NCBI GenBank assembly: GCA_023213315.1
Contig: JAKCPI010031637.1
Span: forward strand, 1 to 64,000
Origin: Euborellia annulipes
Lineage: Eukaryota > Arthropoda > Insecta > Dermaptera > Anisolabididae
Length of the DNA: 64,000 nt
Direction: 5' to 3'
In this document: positions 22,021-33,704 of the stretch, in pieces
Numbering within the stretch: the first letter of the stretch is position 1
Layout of the letters: each line of letters begins with the position of its first letter
The notes under the pieces: generated by a model
Seen by the model: the letters and a program-made list of their open reading frames with translations, nothing else
Databases searched by the model: none
Told to the model about the DNA's origin: nothing
Translations under genes and position numbers: made by a program

Positions 22021-22756
22021 TATAGATGGAGGAAGGGGGAAGGGGCGATACGCAGGGGCAGAAAATTTGACTGGGGGCATGGGGGGGTCCTAAAGAATAT
22101 TTTGCCCCTAGCCTATTGAATATTAAATGACGTTGCGGTTCTTGTTCAAATATGATTGAAAAAGTTAGGAGAGAGAGAGATTAATTATTAACAATTTATA
22201 TTTGAGAAAATAATAAATAAAAAAATCTTCCAATCTTCTAATTTTCGTGAGTTGAGAGTGAAGAAAAATGTAAAAAATTTGAACAATTTGCGTTGAGCCC
22301 ACTCGGATCTCACATACCTTTGAAGCCATAGCTAAGAGAGAGAGAGAGAGAGAGAGAGAGACTTTCTAGATGATCATCTCACTCGGCTGGGCTCTTCCTG
22401 AAGAGCCTTTTTCGTGCACGAAGGGCTGTGCATTCTCTTCTAGCCTTTTAGAGATATGTTGCGAAAATCGTTTTAACATATTATGAAAATATTTTTTTAA
22501 ATCGATTTTCTTGTCTTGAGTGATGATGGACTTTTAGAGACAGATTGAGAAACTTTTAATAAATGATTCCACTCTTGAATTACGGACAAAAGGCTGAGAC
22601 AATATATTGCACTAGTTAAAAAAATCGTCCCCTTGAGAGGTTTGAACTCGAGCTCTTGGTTTTTTCTCTTCATATATCAATTAGTACGACGCCTTTACCA
22701 TCTCGACTATTTACTTCGTAAAGAATATCATACTTATTTAAGCTACTTAAATTTTG
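22021..22756. other. Spacer with GA tracts and a tRNA-like scrap
   Basis: (AG)n lies at 22336-22361. On the minus strand 22630-22720 reads AGTCGAGATGGTAAAGGCG ... GAGTTCAAACCTCTC, reminiscent of a tRNA A box and T arm, but the arms do not form a full cloverleaf. No coding sequence. Confidence 0.4.
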
Positions 22757-22764
22757 TTACTTAA

Positions 22765-23676
22765 CAGTGGCGTAGCGACCGAGGAGCGAGTGGAGCGGCG
22801 GCTCCAGGGCGGAGGGCAGGATGGGGCGCCGGGCACATATAATAAATAATACTTTTTATTTAATTTTTTGTCTATATTTTGATCCTTTTGTAGAAAAAGT
22901 TGCTTTAATCAATTAATTTTTGCTCTGTTGTTTTTTGATAGAAATCTATGCATTTTTTTTATTTAAAATGACAAACGTTAGGATTCACGACCAAACAAGA
23001 GCGGATACAAGGGGGGGGGGGTAAAGGGGGTAATTACCCCCCCCCCGAGATTCGAAAAAATACCTTTTTTTCGCAAAAAAATTTATTTTTAATGTAAAAT
23101 TTTAAAAATTAATACTTAAAAATTTGATGTGTATTTATATTCTGGCAAACAAGTACAGAATGCGCTTTTAAATTATTGAAATTAAAAAAAAATAGTGTGC
23201 TATGCGACGAGTCACACCAGATTACCCCCCCCCCCCGAGAAACACCTCTGGATCCGCCCTTGCGACCAAAGATAAATAAATATATTATCCTGTTTTATTC
23301 AAATTTAATTTTAAAAGTAGACAAAATAAAATAAAAATATTGTTTTGCTGACTAAATATGATTTTTTTTTTTTACTTTTAATATTGGCCTAATAAATTAG
23401 AAAAAGCATTGAATTATTTAGTAGATATTGTGGTTAAATTTTGGTATTATACACAGATTATATATGCTGAGCCTTCAGATGAAGATGGAGTAATCTGAGG
23501 AATTTTTTTATATGAAAAATTTTTTTAATCATTTTAGTAATTTGAGATTTGCATTTTAGGTTTACCGTGGTAGGGTGGGGTGTCGGTTACCGAATGATAA
23601 TAGTGTTCGAGGGGGAGGGGGTGGGGCGCCAGCAGTTGAGCCGCTCCAAGGCGCCAAAATCCTTGCTACGCCACTG
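22765..23676. mobile_element. Non-autonomous hAT-like element, family C
   Basis: 912 bp, ends CAGTGGCGTAGC and GCTACGCCACTG, flanked by the perfect 8-bp duplication TTACTTAA (22757-22764, 23677-23684). No transposase. A family B element is nested at 22996-23262. Confidence 0.85.
22996..23262. mobile_element. Non-autonomous hAT-like element, family B, nested
   Basis: 267 bp, ends CAAGAGCGGATACA and GGATCCGCCCTTG, flanked by CGACCAAA on both sides (22988-22995, 23263-23270). Near its right end it carries GTGTGCTATGCGACGAGTCA, which resembles the HER 5' hairpin. Confidence 0.85.
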
Positions 23677-23833
23677 TTACTTAATAAACTACAGTAGTTT
23701 TTGAATTTGATTTCACAAACTGGATATATTAAAATTGTATGCAGGACCGGGCAATTTTAGAGTAAAGTTTCTCTACCTCTATATCACGGAGAAAGAGTTC
23801 TTTAATTAATTTATTCCGAGTTGTTTCTTTTTT

Positions 23834-24528
23834 TACTTTCTCTTACCTATGTATATATGTAATATATATATAGAGAGAAAGTATTGGATTCATGTCAAAA
23901 ATTCGATGTCGAGATTTTGATGGATCTTCACGTTTTGAGGTCCCCTGAATCCAAAAAAGTGGTTTTCGCGACATGGTCTGTCTGTGGGTGGGTGGGTGGG
24001 TGTGTGGGTGTGTGGGTGTGTGGGTGTGTGGGTGTGTGTTCAATTTTAAGCATGAAGGAATTGAGCTTCGAGGCTGAAATTTTATATTTAAGTTAAACAC
24101 CCCCGGGACCGGAAAAAATAAGCTTTTAATCAAAATCGGCCAAAGAGTACTAGTACTTTACTGATGTACTTTTTCAGTTTTTTTCGATTTTCTCAAAATT
24201 AGCTCTAACGATTTTGATTAAAATTCAAAAATCAATTATTTTTTAGATGCTCTTTCAAATGTATATTCTCGTTTTGCCCTCAAAATTGTTTGAAGCACAC
24301 TTTACTCTTGTGCTTCATAGGAAAGAGGAGAAATGGTTGCCATGGTAACAAAATATAAATATTTTCCCATACTTATAAATTTTACATCTGAATTCAAATA
24401 TTCCCTACTGCCGGGAACTAAATACATGTCGACACAAAAAATCTGGTGTGACAAGCACAGTGCACAACTTTCGATTACCGAAGGTAAGAGAAAGTTGTGT
24501 GCTGTGCGCCAGTCACACCAGATTTTTT
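23834..24528 (-). mobile_element. HER, full-length copy
   Basis: 695 bp. The 3' hairpin (TACTTTCTCTTACCTATGTA to TAGAGAGAAAGTATTGG) comes first, then a GTGTGGGT microsatellite at 23986-24040, and the 5' hairpin ends at CAGTCACACCAGATTTTTT. Confidence 0.88.
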
Positions 24529-24829
24529 ATTATTATTATTACCTTCACGTTCTTACGAATTTATTCATTGTTGCTTTTGTTTACTTTTGACAATGGTTAA
24601 TGACGTATGTGGAATTTTAATGTAAATTATTCATTACTAAGAATCAATTCATTTTTACTTCTTTTATATTCTTAGATTAAACTAACCTCACACAATATTT
24701 TATTTATTTTTCCTTTGTCTTATTTTACTGCATAGATTAAAAAAAAAAATACAGTAATATTGTGTTGAAATTTAGCATTATATTGACATTTTATTTTGTT
24801 ATTATTTTTTTTTTTTTTAATGTTTAAGG
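24529..24829. other. AT-rich spacer
   Basis: A/T runs; nothing recognisable. Confidence 0.4.
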
Positions 24830-25013
24830 GGGGTTCAGGAGCGACTTCTAAACGTACTTTAAAAAAAACTAGACTATTATAAGGGATTTTTCAATGCGGT
24901 TTTTTTTTAAATGAATTAAATTCAAAAGAGATTAGTGGGACATCGAGCTATAATTTTTTTAATGACTTATTAAAAAATTATCATAATTAATTTTTTTGTT
25001 ATCAAGTAAATAC
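24830..25013 (+). repeat. Dispersed repeat G2, copy 1
   Basis: Starts GGGTTCAGGAGCGACTTCTA and includes GGGACATCGAGCTATAATTT. The reverse complement recurs at 37956-38145. Class unknown. Confidence 0.75.
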
Positions 25014-25125
25014 AAAAAAATCTGGTGTGACTGGCGCACAGCACAAAACGTGTATATCCATCAAAATCTCGACATCGGATTTTTGACTTGAATCCAATAC
25101 TTTCTCTCTATATATAGATAAATTA
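25014..25125 (+). mobile_element. HER internal-deletion copy
   Basis: The 5' end CTGGTGTGACTGGCGCACAG is joined directly to AAAACGTGTATATCCATC and the 3' hairpin. Nearly the whole body is deleted. Confidence 0.75.
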
Positions 25126-26049
25126 AATTATGCATTTATATTTATAAATTGATTGTAATATATTTTTTCTTCGTTTAAGTTGAGATTCTATTTCTACCAA
25201 GTTGAATGCAAATTGTTTAAGATTACGCTTTTCCAGGAAATTATTTACATGTAGCGGAACACAATATTTTCTGATTAAGATAATTATAACCACATTTTTC
25301 CATTTCCGTTAATATCTTCTAATCAAAGAGAAATTCAAACAATTCGTTATTTAATATAGTATAACAAATGTTTTTTCCTTTATGTATTGTCCATTTTTTT
25401 TTTTTTAATATCTATATAACCACAAAATAAGATAAATAAAAAATGATAAGTTCTGAGAAAATTGATAATTTACACAAGAATAATTAAAATATAAGCTAAA
25501 TAAATTTTAATATTTATCTTGTTCCTGTATTTATGTATGAATTTTCAAGATTTTTTTAAGGCCGCATCCCTTAAAAATATGCAGATAGTTAAAATACACA
25601 AAAATATTCGAGTTTCAGCCCAATCTATAGTTCTTTAGCTTTCCAAAAATTATTCATTCGTGAAAATCTGTTAATAATTATTGAAATTATAAAGAAAAGA
25701 GTTATCAAAATCTAGCTAGATTTTGACTTGTGATTTTTCACTAGTGAAAAACACTTTGGCTGTCTATCTTTTAGGCGCTTTGCTCTCTCCGACAGTTGAG
25801 ATCTCATAGGAATAAACTTATAATAACTAAAGCCCAGATACCTATGCAATTTCATAGTCTATTTTCTAACATGTACGACCCGGAAAACTAATTTTCTATC
25901 CGATTCATGCCCCCTTGGAACTAGGGTTCAAATTCTATATTGCATATTTTTGCATATTTGATGAATATTGCATAAAGCTGCATTAAAACTTTTTAATATT
26001 TTTACATTTTTCGGTAAAAGTTTTATTTTATTTCTTAATCGATTTTCTC
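25126..26049. other. AT-rich DNA
   Basis: No repeat boundary, RNA or reading frame worth calling. Confidence 0.4.
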
Positions 26050-26310
26050 GCCCACGGGGCTTGGAGTAGTTGGTAGCGTGCCTTCTATACCGAACGTCGC
26101 GGGTTCGGACCCCAGGCAGTCCGATGATTTTATTTAAGCCATTTGGATACCAAATGGCTTAAATAAGAATGCCTGGACCCCAAATATATATATTATTAAT
26201 ATAACGGTTATCGTGAAAGTCTTAAATGGCCTAAGTTGCCGAAAAGACTGTGTGAATGTGTGTGTGAATGTGAGTGTGAAAGAGAAAAAAAGTGTGAATT
26301 TTTTTTTTTG
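26050..26310 (+). repeat. tRNA-derived SINE1, near full length
   Basis: Head GCCCACGGGGCTTGGAGTAG with A-box-like TTGGTAGCGTG, then B-box GCGGGTTCGGACCCCAGGCA, the AAGCCATTTGGATAC / CAAATGGCTTAAAT inverted repeat, GGCCTAAGTTGCCGAAAAG, and a TGTGAATG tail. Best reference copy of the family in this window. Confidence 0.85.
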
Positions 26311-26321
26311 TAAAAAAAAAA

Positions 26322-26632
26322 AATCGATTTCCTCAAAATTCGCTCCAAAAATTTTGATTAAAATTCAAAAATGAATTATTTTTTTTGATGCTCTTTAAAA
26401 TGTATATTCTCATTTTGGATTTGAAATTTTCTGAAGACCACTTTACTCTGGTTCGATAGGAGAAATGGTTGTCAAAATATAAATATTTTCCATACTAATA
26501 AATTTTGCATCTTGAATTCTAATATATCGGCAGAAACTAAATATATCTCGACTCAAAAAATCTGGTGCGACAAGCACACTACATACTTTCGTTTACTGAA
26601 GGTATGAGGTGCGTTCAGTTACACCAGATTTT
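26322..26632 (-). mobile_element. HER copy lacking its 3' half
   Basis: Starts inside the body (TCGATTTCCTCAAAATTCGC) and runs to the 5' hairpin ending in TACACCAGATTTTTT. It directly follows SINE1. Confidence 0.75.
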
Positions 26633-26971
26633 TTAATACATTAAATTATTGCGAGGCCAATTTTTGTTTTTAAACTATTTCCTTCCAAAAATAAAACAGG
26701 GTTAGTTTTATATCAGTAGAAATCATGATTTATCTTTAATTGGAAGCGATTTACTTTATATTTTTGTCATATATATTGCATATTTTACACACTGAGCGCA
26801 AATCGGTGGATCCGTGGTTCGACTCCCGGCGGCACACCCTTATATCTTTTTTCGGGTACATGAAGTAATATCTAATTATATATATTTTAATACTTTTACA
26901 GAATATTATATGGCATATTTAGCGGTTTTTGCTGCATAAAAATTCGGGCTCTAGTTTTAACTATTTAAATA
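26633..26971. other. AT-rich DNA with a tRNA-like T arm
   Basis: Near 26808, CCGTGGTTCGACTCCCGGCGG contains a perfect pol III B box (GGTTCGACTCC) and a T-arm-like stem. No matching A box or acceptor stem is visible, so this is a tRNA or SINE fragment. Confidence 0.45.
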
Positions 26972-27124
26972 TACAGACAGACCATGACGCGAAAACCACT
27001 TTTTTGGATTCAGGGGACCTCAAAACGTGAAGATCCATCAAAATCTCGACATCGAATTTTTGACATGAATCCAATACTTTCTCTCTAGATATATTAACAT
27101 ATAGTATAGAGGTAAGAGAAAGTA
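26972..27124 (+). mobile_element. HER fragment, 3' end
   Basis: CAGACAGACCATGACGCG through TCGACATCGAATTTTTGACA to the 3' hairpin. Confidence 0.8.
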
Positions 27125-27239
27125 AAAAATGATTACCAAAAAAATATATATAAGGGGGAGAGAGAGAGAGAGAGCAACTCCTTCAATAGCAGCTACTTAA
27201 CTAAGCCCAGGTCATTAATGAATGAAAGCTCGATTGCTC

Positions 27240-27281
<42 letters not shown>

Positions 27282-27423
27282 CCCTCTAATCTAATCCACA
27301 CACGCACTCCAGGACATACCACACCTACATATGCCACACAACACCTCCGGTCCACTCGACTCGTTTTTTTATTTTTTATTTTTTTTATTTCAACTTGAAC
27401 AGAAACAAATGCTCTTTCATTTT
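27125..27423. other. Spacer with GA and TC tracts
   Basis: (GA)n at 27158-27174 and (TC)n at about 27240-27279. No coding evidence. Confidence 0.5.
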
Positions 27424-28093
27424 TACTTTCTCTTACCTCTATATATATGTTATATATATAAAAGTATTGGTTTCATGTCAAAAATTCGATGTCGAGATTT
27501 TGATGGGTCTTCACGTTTTGAGGTTCCCTGAATCCAAAAAAGTGGTTTTCGCGACATGGTCTGTCTGTCTGTCTGTGTGTCTGTGTGTGTGTCTGTGTGT
27601 GTGTTCAATTTTAAGCATGAAGGAATTGAGCTATGAGGCTGAAATTCTATATTTAAGTTAAACACCCCCCGGGAGAGTGAAAATAAGCTTTTAATCAAAA
27701 TCGGCCAAAGAGTACTAGTACTTTACTGATGTACTTTTTCAGTTTTTTCGATTTTGTCAAAATTCGCTCTAACGATTTTGATTAAAATTCAAAAATCAAT
27801 TATTTTTTGGATGCTCTTTCAAATGTATATTCTCGTTTTGCCCTCAAAATTGTTTGAAGCACACTTTACTCTTGTACTCCATAGAAAAGATAGGAGAAAT
27901 GGTTGCCATGGTAACAAAATATAAATATTTTCCCATACTTATAAATTTTACATCTGAATTCAAATATTCCCTGGGCCGGGAACTAAATACATGTCGACAC
28001 AAAAAATCTGGTGTGACAAGCACAGTACACAACTTTCGATTACCGAAGGTAAGAGAAAGTTGTGTGCTGTGCGCCAGTCACACCAGATTTTTT
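27424..28093 (-). mobile_element. HER, full-length copy
   Basis: About 670 bp with both hairpins and a GTCTGT microsatellite. Very similar to 23834-24528, including AAATACATGTCGACAC before the 5' hairpin. Confidence 0.88.
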
Positions 28094-28494
28094 CATTTTA
28101 CAATAGGCCTAATATTAATTGTTATTTCGAACATCAAACTCTAATGTTCCTTCATTCCTTTTTAACTCTCAGAGGTTAAAGTATTGACCAAACTTTCAAT
28201 GGAAAAATTTAATAAATTCTTTTAGTGGGGTCAAAGCCCTTGTGACCAGATGCGGGATCGGGGCTTGTGGGTTAACACTTGAAAGAAATGCATAAATTAA
28301 TTTCCTTATCCTTTTTAATCTAATAATTGGAAAATGTTCATTCTTTTTTTACAGTATAAGAGATTATAACTGCATATACACGTAAAAAAAAACTGAGGAG
28401 TGGTTTCCTTAGGATATAGTAAAGATTTATAGCTTTATAAAAAAAAATTGGTAAGACTGATCTTTCTATTATTTCCACTAATTTCTCCTACCAG
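28094..28494. other. Low-copy spacer
   Basis: No gene or repeat boundary seen. Confidence 0.4.
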
Positions 28495-29640
28495 ATTTTT
28501 TGTGTCAACACGAAAACTGTATTTAGTTACCGGCTGTACAGATTAGAATTAACGATATAAGAAAAATATTTATATTTAAAAGTATCGAGTATTTTGGAAA
28601 GTATGAGTATTACACCGGAAGATCAGTGCGATATATGCCCACTTCCTCAGAGTAATGATCGCCAGGGCTTCCTGGAGGATCAATCCCCCTCCTGGGTTGA
28701 ATCGCAGCGTAAAGTGTACTTAAACTATTTTCACGTAAAGTTTTATTGATATAGGCTACCTTTTAAAGAATATCTAAAAAATAATTGATTTTTGAATTTT
28801 AATCAAAATCGTTAGAGCGGAGTTTGAGAAATCGAAAAAAGCTGAAAAAATACATTAGTAAAGTACTAGTACCCTTTGACTGATGTGATTGAAATTTCTT
28901 GAAATACTTGCGACATAGGTACTTGGCTTAAATATAAAATTTGAGTATCGAGAGTTTTTTCGTTTTTGAGTAATTCCCATTAACCCATGTGTTTTGATAT
29001 TTCACTTGAAATCAATTTAATTTATTGTGAAAAAATTTTAAATTTCAAGAAGATCGATTCCAGTTAAAATATCAAAACATAATGTTTATGTAAATTTCTC
29101 TGAAAGAGATTTTATTGCTTTTTAATGCCTGTTTGATTGCTTTTCTTGAAATTGCCATTAAAAGGAGGCGATTTCTTTAGCTCGAATCTGACGTCATTTT
29201 CACAATCATTTGAATGAATTTCAACTGAAATATCAAAAAAGGTGGATTAAATTAAATAACTCAATAAGGAAAGAACTCTCGATACTCAAATTTTATACTT
29301 TAGCCAAGTATTCATGTCCCAAGCATGGGCAGGGATTTCAGTCCAATCGACCAAAAAGTACTAGTACTTTACTGATGTATTTTTTCAATTTTTTTTATTT
29401 TTCTCACAATTGGCTTTAACGATTTTGTTTAAAAATCAATTACATTTTAGATGTTCTTTAAAATGTAGGTCTATATTCTTATTTTGTAGACAAAAATGTT
29501 AGAAGCCCACTTTTGTACTTCTTAGGAAAAGTAGATGCCATGGTAACAAAATATAATGTCTATAAATTTTATATCTTGAATTCTAATATATTGCCGGAAA
29601 CTAAGGATATGTGGACACAAAAAATCTCGTGTGACAATTA
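28495..29640. mobile_element. Two diverged HER-related copies in inverted arrangement
   Basis: 28495-28985 runs in plus orientation (ACCAGATTTTTTGTGTC to GAGTATCGAGAGTTTTTTCG) and 29205-29640 in minus (AACTCTCGATACTCAAATTT to ATCTCGTGTGACA). The arms extend past the normal HER body into TGATATTTCACTTGAAAT / ATTTCAACTGAAATATCA. Both are more diverged than other copies. Confidence 0.6.
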
Positions 29641-31199
29641 CTAGTTCTTCAAGTTATAGTATTGTTAGGATGTTTTTTCTAAAAGTGTTATTTGAAATTA
29701 TTTAATTACTAACATGTTTTTTATTAACGTTTATTTGCTACAATGTGTTTACTAAAAATGTAAGTTATGGGCATTTAATTTCTAAAATGTTTTTCTAAAA
29801 TTTATTTGCTATTATGTTTTTTTTTTTAATCATTATATTACTTTTATATGCGATGTTTATAAAAAATTGTACGTAAAATAAAAATCGGAGGGCTGAATGG
29901 CTCCGTGCTACAGCCGAGAAATAAAGAAAAAAAAAAAAAAACGTTCTAGTACTCATTTTTATCTTTTTTTCTCCATTTTTTTTATTCTCAAGGGATTTAA
30001 ATTACACCAGATTTTTTGTAAAAAAAAAAGAAGATTTTTACACTTTTCGGAAAATTTAAAAAGACCTTTAAAGTGTTTTTGACCTTTCACCCCCGGAAGA
30101 GATATTCAACATTTTTTTTTTTTTTTTTTTTTTGAGATGAAAGGTGATAATAAACATTTTTTAATAAAAATAATGACGCAAGAGCATTTATTGCTAGGCG
30201 ACTAGCGTGAACCTCGGATCGACTAGAAAATCATTATTTTAAGAATTAATTAAGTCGAAATTTTTAAAGCAAGAGATCAAGATAATTTTTTTTTTTTTCT
30301 CAAAGGTGCACGACCTTTAGAAATTAATTTCTTCTTTTGCAAAGACTATTAAAAAGGAGAATTTTTTCGCCAAAAAATAGAGCAACCTTATTTTGCTCAC
30401 CGCCCCTTTTGAGATTACGTTTCCCCCCCTCCTTCTTAATTTTACTTAGCACCTGTCGCGAATTTAAAACAGCAATTGCTACGAATGTTATATGACCCCT
30501 ATCCTATTTCTGGGTTTGAAATTAAGAATGAAAGAAGAATGCTTCAATGGGTGTAAATAAAACGCATAGGGGATATTTTTAACATTTAACATTCAAAAGA
30601 CTAGTGAGAAGAATTGAACATTTTATGCTGTTTTTGGCAAAAAAGTTTTGTTTAAGATTAATAATATGAAAAAGTAAAAGAAATACAGCCTTGAAGCACT
30701 GTACAATTTCTTTTGATAACTTGGACACCTCGTATATAATTTTAATAATTTAGCCTAAATAATTTTCGAGACCTATTCATTTGAATAAGATATTGATATT
30801 CATGAATACTTCAATTCGGATTTGACCAAACACTACACTTATTTGTTAAATATAATTTTATATAATCGAACTAACTGAAAAATACGATTGACAAATAAAT
30901 ATGAAATGAAAAAGAAATATGAACAGATTTATGCTGAGGAACTTTGACAGATGAAACATTTGAATCTATCCCTATTCGTTCTATTATTTATGTATTATTT
31001 GAGGTAATTTTAAGCAATAAAAGATTCTAAATAATAAATTTCTAGTTCTATTGTAATTTGAAATTAATTTAGTCCCTTGTGGACGAAAACAAAGGGAATG
31101 CTTAAAGTTTTAGAAAAATCTTGAAAATTCTCGAAGTTCAATGGCGATTGAAGAAATATATAACCTCTATGGATCAGGACTACCCTAATATGCATATTA
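29641..31199. other. AT-rich DNA
   Basis: Long A/T runs (for example 30109-30134), with one ACACCAGATTTTTT scrap at 30002. No coding signal. The right end abuts the Tc1 element. Confidence 0.45.
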
Positions 31200-32835
31200 C
31201 AGTGCCCACCATAAGTATAGCAACTTCTTAAAAATTAAGGTTTTAGGTTTTTAGTATTAAATAAACAAAAATTAATTGAAGGTTTAAATTCTATATTTCA
31301 AATGAAAAGATAATTACAAGAAAATTTTCTTACTTTGAAGAAGAAATCTTTTTTAAAATAAAATACATTATTTTGAATTGTTTTAAACCCACCAAAAGTA
31401 TAACAACAACAAAGATATTAATGATTAATTAGGACAAAACGAAATAAAAATAATTATTTTAATAATCAGAAGCTTTGCCAGATCGATTGATAACTTGGTA
31501 AATTCGATTAATCATACTTGCATAAAGATTATCAATCGCTTTTTGGGGAATATTTTTTGAGGCACAGATAATCGCATCCTTCAATTGTTGAATATTTTCA
31601 TATTGCTTATTATTGGCATAAATCTGCCGAACGATGATGCCCCATATATTTTCAATGATATTTAAATCTGGAGATCTTGGGGGCCAACATAAAACTTTAA
31701 TATTTTCATTTTGAAGCCATGTTTTTGTAGAGATGCTTGAATGTATTGAGGCATTATCTTGTTGAAAAATATAATTTTTTTTGTGAATTCGACGGATAAA
31801 AGGTAAAATATGTTTTTTTAAAACACCTTGATAATCTAAAGAGTTCATTTTATGCGTTACAAATTCTAAGCCGATTATTCCTTTAGGACTCATTGCTGCC
31901 CAAACCATGACGCTTCCTCCTCCAAAGTTTATTTTTGAAAAATACTCAGGACTCTTTCGGAGATCTCTCCAATAATATCGGAAACCATCAGGTCCATCTA
32001 AATTAAATTTTTTTTCGTCACTAAATATAATCTAGAATATAATAAAAAAGGAATTTCAAAATAATCGTCCAAATTTAGGATTAATTAAAATACCAACCTT
32101 TGTCCAATCTTGCTGCATGTTTTTCTTGGCAAACTTAAGACGATGTTTTTTGTGTGAAACATTTAAGGCAGGTATTTTTTTCATTCTTGAACGAGTTATA
32201 TGCTGGGAACGCCGCAGTACCCTCAAAATCGTATTATTATGCACAGATAAATTAAGATCACTTTTTATTTGGGTACTTGATAAAGTAGAATTTGAAGCTA
32301 ATGCAAGAATTCTTCGTTCATCCCGAGAAGATAATTTTTTTGGGCGTCCTGTACGTTTCGAAATACCATAAATTTCTGGATTTTTTAAAAAACGACTAAT
32401 AGCTGATGGAGATCTCCCCAATTGTTGCGCGATTTCACAATTTTTTATGCCTGCTTTGTGCAAAGCCACTATCTGGGCCTGTTCTTCTTTGGAAAAGTGC
32501 TTTCCGTGAGGCATTATGTTCAAATGAGCCTTTAAAAATGATTATATATTATTTATTTATAATTTTCTAATAATATTGATACTTTTTTTTTAAAAGGAAA
32601 AGTATTTGATTTATTTTTAGTGAAATGTTGTTATACTTTTGGTGGGTCAAATTCATATTAAAAACCTATATTTTACTTTAAAAATGATTATTTCTTTAAA
32701 ATTTAAATATTTTTTTTATCATATATTTTTATAAGGCATATAGAATAGAATAATAAGAATTATATTTACTAACATTTATATTTGACAGCAATAATCTTAA
32801 TTTTTAAGAAGTTGCTATACTTATGGTGGGCACTG
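31200..32835 (-). mobile_element. Complete Tc1-like transposon
   Basis: A 1636-bp element flanked by TA (31198-31199 and 32836-32837). Ends are CAGTGCCCACCATAAGTATA and its inverse, matching over about 43 bp. A second, similar motif (CCCACCAAAAGTATAACAAC) lies inside each end, at 31387-31407 and 32627-32648, giving the IR/DR layout in which transposase binds outer and inner sites. The transposase gene is on the minus strand and appears intact. The full ends, clean TA and open gene suggest recent arrival and possible activity. Confidence 0.92.
31459..32514 (-). CDS. Tc1-like transposase, DD34E, one intron
   Basis: Enzyme that binds the element's ends and catalyses cut-and-paste transposition in the nucleus. 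Two exons, 32098-32514 and 31459-32031, join in phase 0 across a 66-bp intron (AAG|GTTGGT ... TTCTAG|ATT). The spliced product is 329 residues, close to the usual 330-345. Residues 1-50 form a first helix-turn-helix (EIAQQLGRSPSAISRFL), 56-60 are the AT-hook-like GRPKK linker, and about 62-115 a second helix-turn-helix. The catalytic residues are D144 (FSDEKKF), D231 (QQDNASIH) and E266 (NIIENIWG). The last two are 34 residues apart, and GGGSVMVWAAMS lies between. I chose the ATG at 32514 because upstream codons give only a TTG. Unspliced, the frame stops inside the intron, so splicing is needed for a full protein. No frameshift or stop is seen in the exons. Confidence 0.9.
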
Positions 32836-32837
32836 TA

Positions 32838-33704
32838 GGATAAGAGAAAGTAAAAATTAATTGAAATGTTTTTAAATAATATTTGTTTTGCAATAAACGA
32901 TTGTATTATTTAATTTTTTTGAAGGTAGGGAAATGTTGCCTCCAGAGCTGCTTGTGTGTATTAAAAGTATGAGTTCAAGGGTGGAGAGAAATTGTTTCAC
33001 CCTGGATCTATGGCTCAGAGGTAGGGTATTAGCTTCTGTCGAGGGTTCGCGGGATGCGAACCTCGCAGACGAAAAATATATATTAATTGTAGAAGTTAAA
33101 TATGCTGGGACAGATCGTTAAGATTTTCGGAGAAAAATACACCAGCGGTTGCTTTCAACATTAAAATAATTTATTTCGCAATCCATCTTCAGTGCATCAA
33201 ATGTGGAACGTATTTTAAATTATAAAATTTTAATATGAGCAGCCATACTACATTTAGAGGATGTTTTTGATGTGCAAGCCACTCAGTTTTCATAAAAGGC
33301 TCTTTTTTGAAAAAAAGAAAACTCTCTTCCAGGCAAAGAAGCGCAAAAAAGTCGCAAAAGTCGTTTTTGAAAATCTCAAAAAAACGTTTATTTTTGTGAG
33401 ATCAGTGAGGATAATCTGGAATAACCTCAAAATTGAAAGACTTTTTTTCCGCTCTCTAATTATAAGTAATAATTTTTATCTTTCATTAGACGTCCGCGGC
33501 CCAGTTCGAATCAGCCCGCGGCCCACGGTGTGGGAACCGCTGTTCTAAAGTATTGATAAAGTCTTATAAATAAAATTAGGAAATAATATAATAGTTTGTA
33601 TTAATACATTTTTTTTTGCAATAAAAATTTTTGTATTTGTATTATTTTATAAAATAGGGGGGGGGAGATGTTAGACGATTAAATATCTTTAAGGGAGGTG
33701 TGAT
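32838..33704. other. AT-rich DNA with SINE2 and MITE scraps
   Basis: A HER scrap (ATAAGAGAAAGTAAAAA) follows the Tc1 element. 33005-33075 contains TATGGCTCAGAGGTAGGG and GAGGGTTCGCGGGATGCGAAC, a diverged SINE2-like or tRNA-like piece. 33140-33200 contains ATCCATCTTCAGTGC, a weak minus-strand hammerhead-like match. 33485-33545 resembles the CGGTTCCCAA ends of hAT MITEs. Confidence 0.45.

Noticed and set aside
22630..22720. tRNA gene on the minus strand
   Set aside because: A- and B-box-like pieces exist but the arms do not form a cloverleaf.
26808..26830. tRNA gene
   Set aside because: A perfect B box and T-arm-like stem exist, but no acceptor, D or anticodon arm fits upstream.
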